From Rhexocercosporidium sp. MPI-PUGE-AT-0058 (lineage: Eukaryota > Ascomycota > Leotiomycetes > Helotiales): a DNA stretch of 64,000 bases. The stretch lies in contig JAGTJL010000001.1 of the NCBI GenBank assembly GCA_020746875.1, positions 4,650,001 to 4,714,000 on the forward strand, in the 5' to 3' direction. Of this stretch, positions 50,294-62,454 are shown piece after piece (within the stretch, counting starts at the first letter, position 1; every line of letters starts with the position of its first letter). The notes under the pieces are model-generated. The model was not told where the DNA came from. It made no database searches and was given only the letters and a program-made list of their open reading frames with translations. The translations under genes were made by a program, and so were the position numbers.

Positions 50294-51703
50294 CTTAGAT
50301 GTATGATCGCTCAGCAAATGATGAAGAAGTCCGGTTTAGCACGGAGGGAGAGCGAAACAAAAATTGACAAGAAACGAATGTGGATAAGCGAATGTAACCT
50401 CAAAGGCGAGTGAAGAAGAAAAGTCATTGAGGCATTGGACTCTCTTATAGACCACATGAAGTCTTGCACCATTTTCCAACGATACAGCGTGGGTGGACGG
50501 GCAGTGGTCCGTGGACGTGTTTACTTGGCATTCGGAGCTTGGATATTGGGTTGCAATATAGAGGAAACGGAAGCTAGTACAGATGAGGTCAGCGGAGTGG
50601 TAGCTGATACTCCCATCGAGCGATCCTGGAGCTTGGGCAAACGGTCTTCTTAACTCCAGAACATTTGGATATGAAACATCTCCAAAATCAAAGACTTCAA
50701 AGTAGTCAAAGGAAACGTGATCTTGGTGATGTCGTTCAAGTCTTGGAAGAATTGGGTTACGAAGTAGTGAAGCTTGAGAGGGTGTGGGCATTGGTTATCG
50801 AGAGAGACTAAGCCAATTTAAGAAAAGTGGGCGGGTAAATTGCGGCAAAACCAACGCGTTTTGGCTTCATTTCCAATCCCTCTTGACTCCCCTCTTCATC
50901 CCACACGCATGGGTCAAAGGCTCTCAATCGCCCACTTCGGGTTCGACTCCTCCATATCAGAAGGATTACCTTACCAGTACACCATATCTACGTCTTCAAA
51001 GTTATCCTCAGGGTGAAAGAGGCACGTCATTCTACCGCCGTCAGGTTCAACCATGAATATGCATCCTGCGAAGTGGACGTCGGCACCTTTCAGCTAGATG
51101 TCTCCTCTCCTTTGTACCCTAAACCATGGACCTACACCGATAATCTTCTACATGATCAAAGACCTACGGTACCAACGACGGTTAGCCACGGACGAGAACT
51201 ATTCCCCACCAAGGCCGCAATCTCGGGCTCGATCTTTATCCGCCTCTGCCGCAGCTCCCTCCCGTGCCTCTTAAAAGAAACAAGGTCTGCGCAATAGGAG
51301 CACAGAAGCAACAGAGTTTGAGGAGGCCTCGGAATATGTCATTGGATAAGGACAAGTCAACCTGCGAAACCGGATCCCCAAGCGGGGCAATAGGCTCTTA
51401 CGCCAAGGGCGGGAACGATGAAATAGGGTTATCAGATGATCTAGATAAAGCGGTATCCTATCGATGCTATCTGATCCGTTCTTGATCCTCCTTTCTGCTT
51501 CATATCTTCCGACCCAACAAGCCAATATGCGCCGTTTCGAGAGCTTGCCGCCAAAGCCCCAGTCATTTTGACATCTGCTCCGCCAATGGGGGCCGACTAT
51601 CGGCTGTTTCCTGCCTGGAGTGACACGACACGGAAGATCTGATCTGATCTAATCTGATCTGATTAGATAAATTCTTCGAGTCCCCCATCTTGTCTTGTAA
51701 TAA
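50294..51703. promoter_or_regulatory. upstream region of siderophore transporter with GATA motifs
   Basis: Contains no gene I can support. TTATCAGAT at 51429-51437 is ATCTGATAA on the minus strand, an exact fit to the ATCWGATAA element bound by SreA-type GATA repressors of iron uptake. ATTAGATAA at 51662-51670 differs by one base and lies 34 bp before the start codon. Confidence 0.55.
51636..51665 (+). repeat. pentanucleotide GATCT tandem repeat
   Basis: Six units of GATCT or near variants, directly before the GATAA motif and about 40 bp upstream of the transporter start. Confidence 0.6.
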
Positions 51704-53704
51704 ATGGTCGAAATCCCTTCGGTTCCGTACCTCAGCGGCCCCGAATATTTGATGACTGGTGGCGGCCAGTCGCAAAATCATCGTACCACCATGGGTGTTC
51801 TGGAACCTGTCACTACTACGAACCTGACCTCAGCCAACCACAGCATGGCAGGCACATCGTCGGAATATACCCCTTTGCTCAGCGATGAGGAGAATAGGAA
51901 TGGTTTCGACAAGCACATCCCAGATGAACCAAATTCAGATGCGCAGGAGGGTGTGCAGACTGTGGAAGCGATTACTCTTGTCTGGTCCAAAGCCTCACTG
52001 CGGTTTACATACGTCTTGTAGGTCCACGTCCATGACCATAGCTTGACCCAATGCTAACAAATTCACAGTATTCTTCTCATTTTCGCGATCAATTCGATAC
52101 AAACCCAAGTCACACAGAACCTCATGGCCTACGTAATCAGTGATTTCTCGGCACACTCTCTTATACCAGTTATTGGGATAGTTTCGGGCATAATGAGTGG
52201 GGTTCTGAAATTACCGATTGCGAAGCTATTGGATCTTTGGGGGCGTGCCGAAGGTTTTGTCTTCATGACATTGATTGGCACAACTGGCCTTCTTCTGATG
52301 GCAGTATGTAGGAACGTCGAGACATACGCTGTGGCACAGGTAGACTTTTCCAAGTGAATGCATGCCTGAGTTTTACTGACTATTCAGGTCTTCCATGCGG
52401 TGGGATTCGGCGGCATGGGATATGTTCTACAGGTCGTTATTGCAGACATATCTTCACTCGCCAACCGAGCCCTCGCCGTATCCCTTGCCTCAACGCCGTA
52501 CCTCATCACAACTTTTGCAGGCCCGAGAATTGCACAGGTGGCTTATGACAATCTCGGATTTCGAGGAACATTCACGTTATTTGCCGTGCTTACACCCTTA
52601 CTCGCTGCACCTTTCTGCAGTATACTGTTTGTAAATCAGGTGAAGGCGAAGCGCATCGGTGTGTTGGCAAAAGACCACACCAGACGGAACTTGAGGGAGA
52701 GCTTCTTGCACTACGCCAAGGAATTTGATGGTAGGATGTCATTTACATCCTACGTATCTTACTGACACTCAGCAGCTTACGGAGTCTTCTTTCTCTCCGC
52801 GGGGTTGGTGCTGTTTCTCCTCCCCTTTTCAATAACAGGCTATGGATCCAACAGCTGGTCATCTCCATCGATCATTTCTATGATAGGATTCGGCTTGGCA
52901 CTGTTGGTCTTCTTCGGCGTCTGGGAACGAGTTTATGCCAGCCAGCCTTTCATACCTTACCGCCTCCTTCTCGATCGCACTGTAGTCGGAGGATGTCTCT
53001 TGTGCGCCAGCCGCTTTGTCGCATACTACTGCTACGATGGATATTACACCTCGTATCTCCAGGTTGTGAATGGTCTGTCTATCTCGGAAGCTGGCTACAT
53101 CAACAATATCTTTTCTGTTGTTGGAACACTCATTGCTCTCGTTGTAGGCTATTTAATTCGTGTCACAGGTCGCTTCAAATGGATTGCCTGGATTGCCGTA
53201 CCTCTCGAGCTCATCGGTGGAATCGCAATGGCCTACTTCCGCCAACCGTATCAGCCCATCGTCTATGTGGTGATGGCTCAAATTTTTATCGCGAGTGCAG
53301 GAGGCGCAATAGTTATGTGTGAACAAATGGCTTTGATGGCCGTGGTCGAACACAAGCAGGTTGCTGCAATTCTTGCCCTCCTTAGCCTGTTCGCATCCGT
53401 GGGAGGCGCAGTAGGAAGTGCTGTTTCTGGAGCGATCTGGACTAATACGCTTCCTGGTGCACTCCTCGAGCGCTTACCAGATTACGCAAAAGGCAACGCA
53501 ACTGCGATATACGAGGATCTCGCTCTTCAATTGAGCTACCCTCGTGGATCGGAAGTAAGAGACGCTATCATTGGCGCATACGGCGTCGCACAGATGAGGA
53601 TGTGTATTGCAGCCACATTCGTGCTGATGTGGGGATTTGTCTGGGTGGGTCTATGGAGAGATGTGAGGGTTGACCAGAAACAAAACAGAGGGACAGTCCT
53701 CTAA
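51704..53704 (+). CDS. MFS siderophore-iron transporter
   Basis: Four exons (51704-52017, 52069-52339, 52388-52730, 52776-53704) give 618 residues. A polar cytoplasmic N-terminus of about 100 residues is followed by many hydrophobic segments. Family features include TQNLMAYVISDFSAHSLIP after the first helix, LDLWGRAEGF in the loop after helices 2-3, and DGYYTSYLQVVNGLS in the second half. These match fungal SIT transporters, which import ferric siderophores across the plasma membrane by proton symport with about 14 helices. Iron regulation is suggested by GATA elements upstream. The siderophore cannot be told from sequence. Confidence 0.88.
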
Positions 53705-55038
53705 ACATGAAGATTCGAATATCGTTATTTGGAAGCATTTAGGGTGCCATTTAGACTGGGTTATAGTTTGCATTTTCATGGAGTTTTGGCCTCTTTGCAT
53801 ATTCATCCACATGTTGCTCATCTTCCCCGTTACACTACATTATTTATGCTACAAGTTGTGATTTTTCCACATACGTGCGGTCTTCTTCGTAGGATCCAGA
53901 TCGGCAGTTGCTTTCTCATTCATCATTTCGCGAAGGGATGAAAGTGCATTCTTTTCAATTTCGATTATTGAAGAGGGGTCTCATGAGCAGTAAGTTGCTG
54001 CTGGAACGATTTTCCTAATTTGCGACGGAAACTTAGCACCTATTAACTCAACCCCTAAGGACCATCACAATTACCCCACAATTTCTTTTCTCTGGGATGA
54101 GCTCGGACAAAACCGGGTGTTATCCCTGAGATCCTTTGATATCGCCACTAAGGAGGCCATCTGGCCCTCAACGACTTTGCTGTCTCTTCAAATACATCCT
54201 TGCCGTCTTCACTTTCAGCAATTTGTTATTGTTGTCGCTGCTATTGTGGCTGTCGAAATTTGTTTTGTGGTAGACGAATCCCAACTACACAAAAGAAGTC
54301 CTCCCAGCTCAGGTGTCTCAATTTGCATTAGTCGCTGTAGCAGAGATGAGTTTGAAGATCCATACTAGAGGCATCTACTCCCACATTTCATTTCTTACCT
54401 TTGCACCATCATCCTTGTCGCTGGCATCATGTCCCAATCTCATCGTAGTCTATTTTTTAGCACACTCGGTCTAGCAATCACAACAAAGTTCATAGCACGC
54501 TCAATAAAAGTCAAAGTTTGCTTTCATTCTATGTCTATCGCACTGCTTTAGGTCCTCCAAATTATTAAAGCAGAGCTCGATGCCATTGTTTCCAGCTATC
54601 TATCCATCCTTCAGAAGTGAAAGAAGACGATGTGTGTACCATAGGTATGTCTCAACGCCATTTCCTCCCTTTCGTATCGTATCGACCCCCCGATTACGCG
54701 AGAGAAGATGAGAAAAGCAAACGCAGAAGAAGCAAAAGGAAGCAAAATGAAAATCGTTGAATGGACCGCAGAAGCAAAGAGGAATCAGGACCAGTGCCAG
54801 AGGCAGAGGCGAGGAAATTCAATGTTCGTGTCAGGTGTATGGTGATTTGTGATGAGGACCGAGGACCAAGATGAAGCGATCTGGTGATATGGACGAAGAC
54901 CAAATCTCGGCATCGCACCCGTCAATTGGCTTGGGTACTTTGACGAGATTAGATCTCATCGTCGTACAGACTGCGAGGGATAGAAAGTTAATTTGTATTC
55001 GAGATTTAAGAAAAGAAAACAAAGGAAGAAGGGGTATC
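53705..55038. other. intergenic, no gene seen
   Basis: 3' flanks of the transporter and of cluster member 5, which converge here. Confidence 0.5.
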
Positions 55039-55978
55039 TCACTCATCATGCTCGAGATCAACGGCATCGGCGTGCTCCGCACCGCCCAACTGCTCAATCT
55101 TGAATTGGTACGCAGGACGCTCATCACGACCATTAGCGGCACTCTCCTCCTTCTTCATGACACGCTTGCGCTTGGCAGAGGGAGGTGGAGGCATGTCCTC
55201 TTCATCGTCATTCTCGTCCTCGACTCCGGCGCCGTATCCAGTGGTTTGGTTCTTGGCGGAGGTGGCGGCGGATGGCTTGCGGGGAGTGGGTCTCTTCTTT
55301 GGAGAAGAGGGGGCGGAGGAGTTGTTGTTGGCGCCGATGCCGTTGCCGTTGCCAGAAGAGGAGGCGGACTGCTTGCGAATCTTCTGGAAGTGTTGGCTGG
55401 AGGGTATATGATGTTAGTTTTGACTCTTAGGTGGACAGGGGTTGGAAGGAGCGGGAAGTTGAATTTGGATCTGGGTTCAGGGTGAGGGTGAGATGATGAG
55501 TTGGTGATAGTGATTCAAAGTGAGGAGTTGAAATGGAGGGGCAGGAAGAGGGCAGATACACTCATCTTGATGACGAAGTGTAAGAGGTCGATCTCGGGAG
55601 GCTGAATGTGAGTTGCAGGAGGAGGGGAGATACATTCATCTAGATGATGAAGTGTGGGAAGTTGAATTCGAGAGGCTCAGTTGAGTGGCAGGAGGAAAGT
55701 TCGATGATCTCGAGATCAAGAGCTGGGATTCTCAATCTCAGAATTGAGAATTGAGCTGCAAGAGCTTGCCAGGCTGATGAGACGATAGAGGCCGAAGATG
55801 ACGACGAGGAGATCAAGAGGAGATGTACTAACCGGCAGGCTTCATGAGTGAAGGTGTAGCCCTTGGATTGTAAGGTCACAGCGATCTTGGGCCAAACGAT
55901 ACCCTTGAGCGCGCCCTCGTCGATGACGGCAAGGAGCAGGTCCTTGTCGGCCTTGTGGTCCCACTGGGATGGAGGCAT
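55039..55978 (-). CDS. Myb-like DNA-binding domain protein (cluster member 5)
   Basis: Two exons (55978-55833, 55396-55039) separated by a long 436-bp intron give 167 residues. The Myb-like fold fills the start: DHKADKDLLLAVIDEGALKG, IVWPKIAVTLQSKG, then EACRQHFQKIRKQ, with the intron inside the last helix rather than before the second. The rest is disordered: Asn/Ser-rich, a PSSPKRPTPRKPS basic patch, an acidic run (DENDDEED), then KRKRVMKKEES, a likely nuclear signal. The C-terminus is acidic. Inferred DNA- or chromatin-binding protein; it is the most divergent member of the cluster. Confidence 0.75.
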
Positions 55979-57725
55979 GTTTGGCTGTGTTTGGGGTTTA
56001 TGAGATGTCTTGAAGAGGAAGTGGAAGTGGATTTATGCAGAGTTGATTTGTGCGAAAGGTGGGTTGGAAAAGAGGTGGGGGAGATAGGAGGGAGATGGAA
56101 GGAGATAGTGCCAAAGGTCGCCTCGCTTAAGGGTGACTGGAAGGCTGGCGGATTGTTATTCACCCAAGGTCTGTCAGGCTCACATTCACATCAAGCCAGC
56201 TTCAATCAGGCACGCCAGCTGGCTTGATTTCGAGCCCAGCATGTCTGGTCGAGGAAACGGTATCAGAGCTAATCGGGGTCTTAACAGGACAGCCTCATAG
56301 CTTGGTGGCACAACAGGTGTGCACCCTGGTATAGCCCATGGTTTTCGAGCAAGCTTCACTCGTTAAATGCCTCACAACACAACAGTGAGTCACGTCTTAC
56401 CCCGCCATTGCATAAACTGATCGCTCTACTTTACGCTTTACTTTGATTCTGATTTAAATATGCAGCTTTCCATTGCCATTCATGTTCATCACAAAAACAC
56501 TAGCCTGCCTCGCGGCCCCAGCCACCCAGTTCCCCGGATTGCGGTTCCTGCAAGGGCCAAGTTATCGCCACCCAAGCGAGCGATCGGGCGGCCCCATGCA
56601 GGTCCCTGACCACTCTGTTGCAATTGACACAAGGACCAATCAACAAAAGCGACTTTCTTTTTCTTCCACTTTTTACGATCAATTGTCTTACAAAAAGGGA
56701 TTATCAACAGCGCCGCTTTGTGCTGGTTGTCTAGCCATCACCGCCTATCTCATCCGTCGGCCCCTGCTAGTGGCATGCACGCTCTCTACGCGGTCCCTTG
56801 TTTCCCATGCATGCCGCGAGCGCGAGAACAGCTGACATCGAATGGATCTGCAGCTATCCAACAGCCCAGCAAACTCTCCCCTCCTGCTACCCAGACCATC
56901 TGCCCTGATCATCGCACGATTCTTCTGCCTCCTACAAAGCTCTTTCTCTCCAGGCACCAGCCTCACGTCATAACAGCCATGCGCTCGAGGCTGGCGAATT
57001 ACTCTTCCCAGCTCGCTAATCCAAGAAGGTCCAAGCACAAATTCTCTCCCCTCCTCCTCCTATCAATTCCCCTCCCCTTTCTTATCTTTTACCCTTTCAT
57101 ATGCAGAGCATCTGCGCACTCGCCCTTCCAAAGAACGCCTTGCCCCTCTTTTCCTTCTTAAAAAAAGAAAAAGCAAAGTAAGAGGCTTAAAGTAGCCTAA
57201 TTCTCCTTGATGCACGCTACCCCCGCAAATCAAAGGCGAGGAGCGTGAATGAATGAGAAGTATCCTTAAGTACCCACTTACGACGTGAAAATTACATGAA
57301 CTTCCCTTCTGAATGCGATCTTCACCGCTTGATTTTGCAAAGATTACTTGTGAGGGTTTGCTCTTTTAAAGAAGACTCTTTGAAAGAAAGGGTTTTGGGA
57401 ACGTGGATTTCTGTGAGGGAAGAAGGAGGGAGGGTTGAAATATTGAGGTTTTCGCACTTTTCGATGATAACGTTCACAGCACATTTTCACAAACGCAGGA
57501 ACGAGAAGAGGACGATACACATCTTGCGAGATTTGCGATTCCACACACACATTTCTCTTGGACGCATTCGAGACCGAAAACAAGCATCCACCAATCAACA
57601 TCACCAATTCTTCCTGCCGAATCGAAGGGTACGGAGATACCCCCTCCCACATCATATACCTCCCACATCGAATCCAATATCCCCACGCGATATTCAAGCT
57701 GGCGAGTCTACGGAAGACGCAGAAT
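55979..57725. promoter_or_regulatory. divergent promoter and leader region
   Basis: 1.7 kb between two divergent Myb-like genes. Long pyrimidine-rich tracts at 57.0-57.2 kb and short frames only. Confidence 0.45.
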
Positions 57726-59113
57726 ATGCAGAACGATAATGCAATCACGAGGTTGCTTTATGCGATACTCAGTCAGAAATGTTTGAAAGATGTACGTCTC
57801 TCTTGCTTGCTTCCTCGCTTACCTCCATGTACTCAAATGCAATTCCAACATCACATAAACACATGTAACACTCCCTTTCAATCATACCATCTCAGGAATC
57901 CGAATGCCCCGGCTAATACACACCTTCCCATGAACAGATAGACTGGAACGCCGTAGCCCACAACCCAATTCTCAATTCAGAAATCACAAATGGCCACGCA
58001 GCACGAATGCGCTACTCGCGCTTCAAGAAGCAGATGGATGCTTCAACTGGCACGCTCCCGCCCGCTACGCCTCGAAAACCACGGAAGAACCGTGTGGAGA
58101 AGACGAGGAGTCCGAAGAAAGAGAAGAAAACCGGTATGGGTGGGAGTGGGATTAAGACTGAACATGAGAGGGAGAGGGATGAGAAAGCGAAGGGGAAAGA
58201 AAGGGAGGAGAGGGGAGTAAAGAGCGAATACGCTGCTCGAGAAGGGACGGGAGAAAGTCTTTTCTCGGCATCAGCGTCGACTACTGCTTCTATGATTGGA
58301 GATCGAGATGGCGATACGCCTGAGTTGGAAGGCGGGATGATACCTCTTCCTTCTCCCGCTGCATCTCTCGCTCAGCATGATCTTTCTTCTGGATTGGGTG
58401 TCAATTTCAACCCCGGACAGCCAGAGCATCTACACTTTCATAATGCAATCCAGATCAAGCGCGAAAGAAAGCCAAGCGCGAACACACTCCACTCTGGACT
58501 TTACGGCCACTCTCAATCTCACGCACACGCACACTCACACCACAAATCTCCCCTTCGAGTCCCGCATCACTTACCTGGCAGTTTGGAGTTCGAACACCAA
58601 CGCCACCAGCAACATGTGACCTCGTCCGTCTCGAACAGTACCCTCCCAAGCACGCCGCGGATGTGCATCGAAGAGCACGAGAACGACCACGGACACGGGC
58701 ACATGTACGAACATGAGCACGGAGATTCTCCGACTCACAGCTCACATTCGCAGTCGCATTACACCCGTCATCTCGACGCCGAGCAACAAGATAGTTTCGG
58801 CCTCGCGTCCCTGGATAACGATGATATGGATGAGTTGATGCATAGTTTTGAGATGGGGCAGCCTGAACATGGACATGGACATGGGATATACAGCCCGCTT
58901 ATGAGTGATGGTGCGTTTGCTTTCGGGATGGGAAGCCCAGGTGGAATGGGGCTGGGAATGGGGAGTGGTGGAGATCTTTATGACGAATTTTGGAATCACA
59001 ATCATGGCCAGCATGGTGGTGAGAGTGAGAGGATGGGTGGCGGTGCTGCTGGGGTTGGAGGAACGGTGGTGAAGAAGGAGGAAAGATGGGAGGAGGGGTA
59101 TCGTCGTGTTTAG
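57726..59113 (+). CDS. Myb-like domain protein with histidine-rich tail (cluster member 6)
   Basis: Two exons (57726-57791, 57938-59113) give 413 residues. The Myb-like fold is AITRLLYAILSQKCLKD, then IDWNAVAHNPILNS, then HAARMRYSRFKKQMD. The intron lies exactly before IDWNA, matching members 1-4. Downstream are a basic patch (TPRKPRKNRVEKTRSPKK), IKTE and VKKE motifs of SUMO type, and a striking His-rich region (SQSHAHAHSHHKS, HGHGHMYEHEHG). Glycine/Met-rich repeats come before the end. The frame stays open upstream to an ATG at 57558, which would add 56 residues; 57726 is preferred because the conserved fold starts there. Confidence 0.78.
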
Positions 59114-59622
59114 ATCTGTGCTGATTGGGGCTCTGGGTGAACTCTCTTTTGGTTGATTGTTGGGGATTTCTTTGTGTTTGGATTTTGGTCTGGGATCGGA
59201 TTGGATGGGAACGCGGGACGGAGGTTAAATTGCTCAATAATTATCTCGGATTGGCGTTTTCTCTGTTGTGGTTGTGCACTGCTTTTCCGTCTGCTTTTGG
59301 TACTGAGACTGGCTGGTGTGGGCGAGGTAGAGATGCGGAATACAGAAAATATGGAAGAAAAATTAGATTGTTGGCGATCTAATGCATTTATCTTCACTCC
59401 AAGGCACAGCTGCAGTCCATTTTGTTTTCCATTTATGTCTGAATCGTCTCTGTCGATTGTAAAACTAACCATCTGTTCAAAGACGCTTTCCAAATTTCGA
59501 TCATGTGGGGTTGAATGCTTCATACTCTATGAGCTTGCGAGCTTGCCAGATTGCTCACATAAAACATCTTGTAATCTTTTCTAATCCAAAAAACTACACC
59601 AACGCGATCTAGCTATCTTTTC

Positions 59623-60401
59623 CTACGACCTAGAAGTTGCCTTCGAAGCCGCTTCATGAATGACACATCCACTGTAGTAGCAACAGTCCCAAGGCACCTC
59701 CATATGCTCCCTCAGCTCCTTTCTCAACTCCCCCGCAAAAGCCTTACTACAGCTCGTAATGTCTCCCCAAGACTCAAAGTCATCAAACTCAGGGTTAAAA
59801 AACCCCCTCAAGACGTCGTCCATGATATACAACCGGAAAGGAGTCGCAAACGCGGGGCACTCCTCATATACCATCTCGATCTCCTCGACACGACGCATAA
59901 AATCAGGCCTCTCGTCCATCCATTCGCTGTACGAATCACTGACGAAATCTCGTAGTGGCTGGGAACAGATCTTGTCTGCGAATATGTCGAGCCCGTAGAG
60001 GACCATGTGGTATTTCCAGGAGTCGGAGTCGTCGCCGCTCCATGTGCATCTTCGACGGGGTGTCGCGCCGTAGAGCCAAGAGACGAAGAGATTGAAGACG
60101 GCGGCGTCCTCGCCTTGTAGTGTAATGGTTTTGGACGTGCCTTCGGTGAAGGGGCTCTGGAACGCGTTGCGGAGGTAGGTGGATTTGTTACAGATGACGG
60201 CTTCGTGGATGATCCAACGTTTCTTTTTGGGGCTGACGTAGATGGTGACCATATTCCCCGATTCGGTCAAGCTGGAGGAGAGTCAGTGATACTTAGTAGC
60301 AGTTTAAGAGGAGAAAGTACTCACTCGCTGATATCCATCAACTCCTCTTCCTCTGGGTCAGGAGCCTTGGATGTAGTTGGATCTGTTACTGAGGTTGCCA
60401 T
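59623..60401 (-). CDS. BTB/POZ domain protein
   Basis: Two exons (60401-60325, 60271-59623) give 241 residues. After an acidic leader (EEEELMDIS) comes a BTB fold: MVTIYVSPKKKRWIIHEAVI, NKSTYLRNAFQSPFTEG, ITLQGEDAAVFNLFVSWLYG and LDIFADKICSQPLRD. Fungal BTB proteins of this small type are numerous; many would serve as Cullin-3 adaptors or dimerising scaffolds, but partners are unknown here. The C-terminal part (WDCCYYSGCVIHE) has no other domain. A tandem paralogue lies upstream. Confidence 0.8.
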
Positions 60402-61086
60402 GGTCTTGCAGTTGAAGTGGAGAGAGAGATGGGCTGGGAGGAGATATTCTGGCTTCTGAATCACCTTCTTGTAGCCATCAGTAGAAAATCTTGAAAGAGT
60501 AGGTGGAGTTTGATGCCTGTCTCGCAGCTTCCCAAACCATCTAACATGGAACATTCTTGATTGGTCGCAGGTTTTACTTGCCTTCTGCTTGGATGAATCG
60601 ATGTGTTTCGAGACCTTTCGTTTGCTTTGAAGGTATGGTAGGACTGGTCTAGTAGTGTTTCAATGTCACATCAAGATGCTTCCATGTTGCGCCGAGTTCT
60701 TCTCAATCTGCTGGCGCGGGACGAGCTGAAGACAATGAAAGAGGAGTAGTTTAGAGATGCTTTGGTTTCACGGTGGAACTGTGATGTGCATCGTTCTTTT
60801 TGAAAATAGGTAATCATTATCAAGTAGAGTAGAACCGTCTCCGAGACTCTCCGGGACTGCTCAAGCAAAGCTTGATCACTAAGTTATTAGCGCACGGAGT
60901 TCTGAGTGATTGCATGTATATACTGTACATTAGACTGCATCTCATTGAACTGGCTTGGTATGGCCTGGCATTTCTCTTGGGACCTGCATTGACTAGTCAC
61001 GAGTCTACTTCCCAATTGTCAACGTCTCGCGTCTGGATATCTTGACTACAAACATGGAGTACCGCAGTAGTCAGTCAATATGCAAC
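60402..61086. other. intergenic, no gene seen
   Basis: Spacer between the tandem BTB genes. Confidence 0.5.
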
Positions 61087-61942
61087 CTAATCGTCCTGTC
61101 CATCTCCACCATCGTCTTCATCTGAGCTGGGCTCTGGTCGATGAACACAACAGTCCCAAATATCGCAAGCCTCCTTTGCATGATCCATGTAGGCTTTGAT
61201 CCCCCGATAAACTGTTTTTGCAAACTCCACATTACTTGCTATCAACTCCCCCCAGTCTCTGGAGTCCGCAGATTGCCAGCTCAAAAAATCCATGACTGTC
61301 TGGTCAACCAGAATCGATCGGAATTGAGAATTCATTGAGCAATTCTCGAATACGAAGCGAATTTGTTCGGGAAGTGGGCGATACGAGCCAGTGCTTTTGA
61401 GAAGTCCGGAAGCTGTATTGTAACAGCAGTCACGCCAACCGCCGACAGCATAGTTATTTAGCTCATTTAGCGTCCGATCTTGTCTGCAAATACCTCGAGA
61501 GCAAACCAAGCGAGAACATCCTTGCGAAACTCCCGACTGGCACTATAACAAGTGGGCCAGGTTTGGATAGCGTTGTGGGGGCCTGGGCGGTAGATATAGT
61601 CGACAAATTTCTTGAAGACATCTGGATCATCCTCTGTAAGGTGCATGATCTTTGACGAAGCCTCCGCAAATCCCCCTCGGAACGCGTCCTTGAAGTACTT
61701 AGACGCATTGCAGATGACAGCCTCGTGCAAGCTCCAGGTTACTTTATCGGGACCGACTTGGACAGTGACCATAGCAGGGTTAGATTGAGTCAATCTGTTT
61801 ATCTTACGTTAGGGGCCTAGGTGACAATAGGGCCGAGGTTCTACAAACTCTCCAATCCCTTTTTCTCGACGACATGCGCGCGATCTGGCATCTTCGACTT
61901 CTCGGCGGCAGAAGCATTAATGCTTACGTTTGACAGATCCAT
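61087..61942 (-). pseudogene. BTB/POZ paralogue with a frameshift
   Basis: Same layout as its neighbour: a short first exon (61942-61845) and a long second exon from 61794. The BTB fold is clear (MVTVQVGPDKVTWSLHEAVI, FKDAFRGGFAEASSK, VFKKFVDYIYRPG, LEVFADKI). Near 61476, just after FADKI, the frame meets a stop, whereas the next frame continues TLNELNNYAV to the normal C-terminal end (DIWDCCVHRPEP). A one-base deletion in the genome or in the assembly explains this. If real, the protein would lose its C-terminal half. Confidence 0.65.
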
Positions 61943-62454
61943 GATGCTGACGAAATGGCAAATTGATGGAGTGGTAGATTGAGAGTTTTGAAGCTGTGGT
62001 ATTGTGAGCGATTTCACCTTGGACAATAAAGCAAAATCTCGGGACTCGCCAGCTGAAATGAGCCGAACTCTTTCGAGGCTGATCAAGGCGGACTGGTAAT
62101 GGTACCAATGGATACTGTGCGCGCGAGTGACTACACGCGTGAGAAAAGCTTGGTTGATAGAGCTTGTGTTCTTACACGACGAAGCTCGACATTTAAAGAA
62201 TTGAAGTTCTGACCTTGAGGAGGGAGGCGGAGCTAGTTTCCACGCTAACTCCCCACTACTTTAAGCGAAGTCAACATGCGGGGTTTCCCTGGCAGCAAGA
62301 ACGAAAGCTTCGAAAGGATTTCTGACTCCTACCTAGGCGGCATAGGATGCACTGAGAGATGTATGAAGAGGAGTGGCCTTGGCTTAGAAGCTGGTTCTCA
62401 TTCTTGAATTTTACAGAATTATGGACATGTTCCTTTCCAGAGTATTTTCCCAGT
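61943..62454. other. intergenic, no gene seen
   Basis: Promoter of the BTB paralogue and 3' flank of the glycosidase gene. Confidence 0.5.

Noticed and set aside
50920..50975. Possible tRNA gene: TTCGGGTTCGACTCC resembles a B box
   Set aside because: The T-stem does not pair over five bases and no acceptor stem or A box fits.
54871..55485. 204-codon plus-strand open frame
   Set aside because: Antisense shadow of the second exon of Myb-like member 5.
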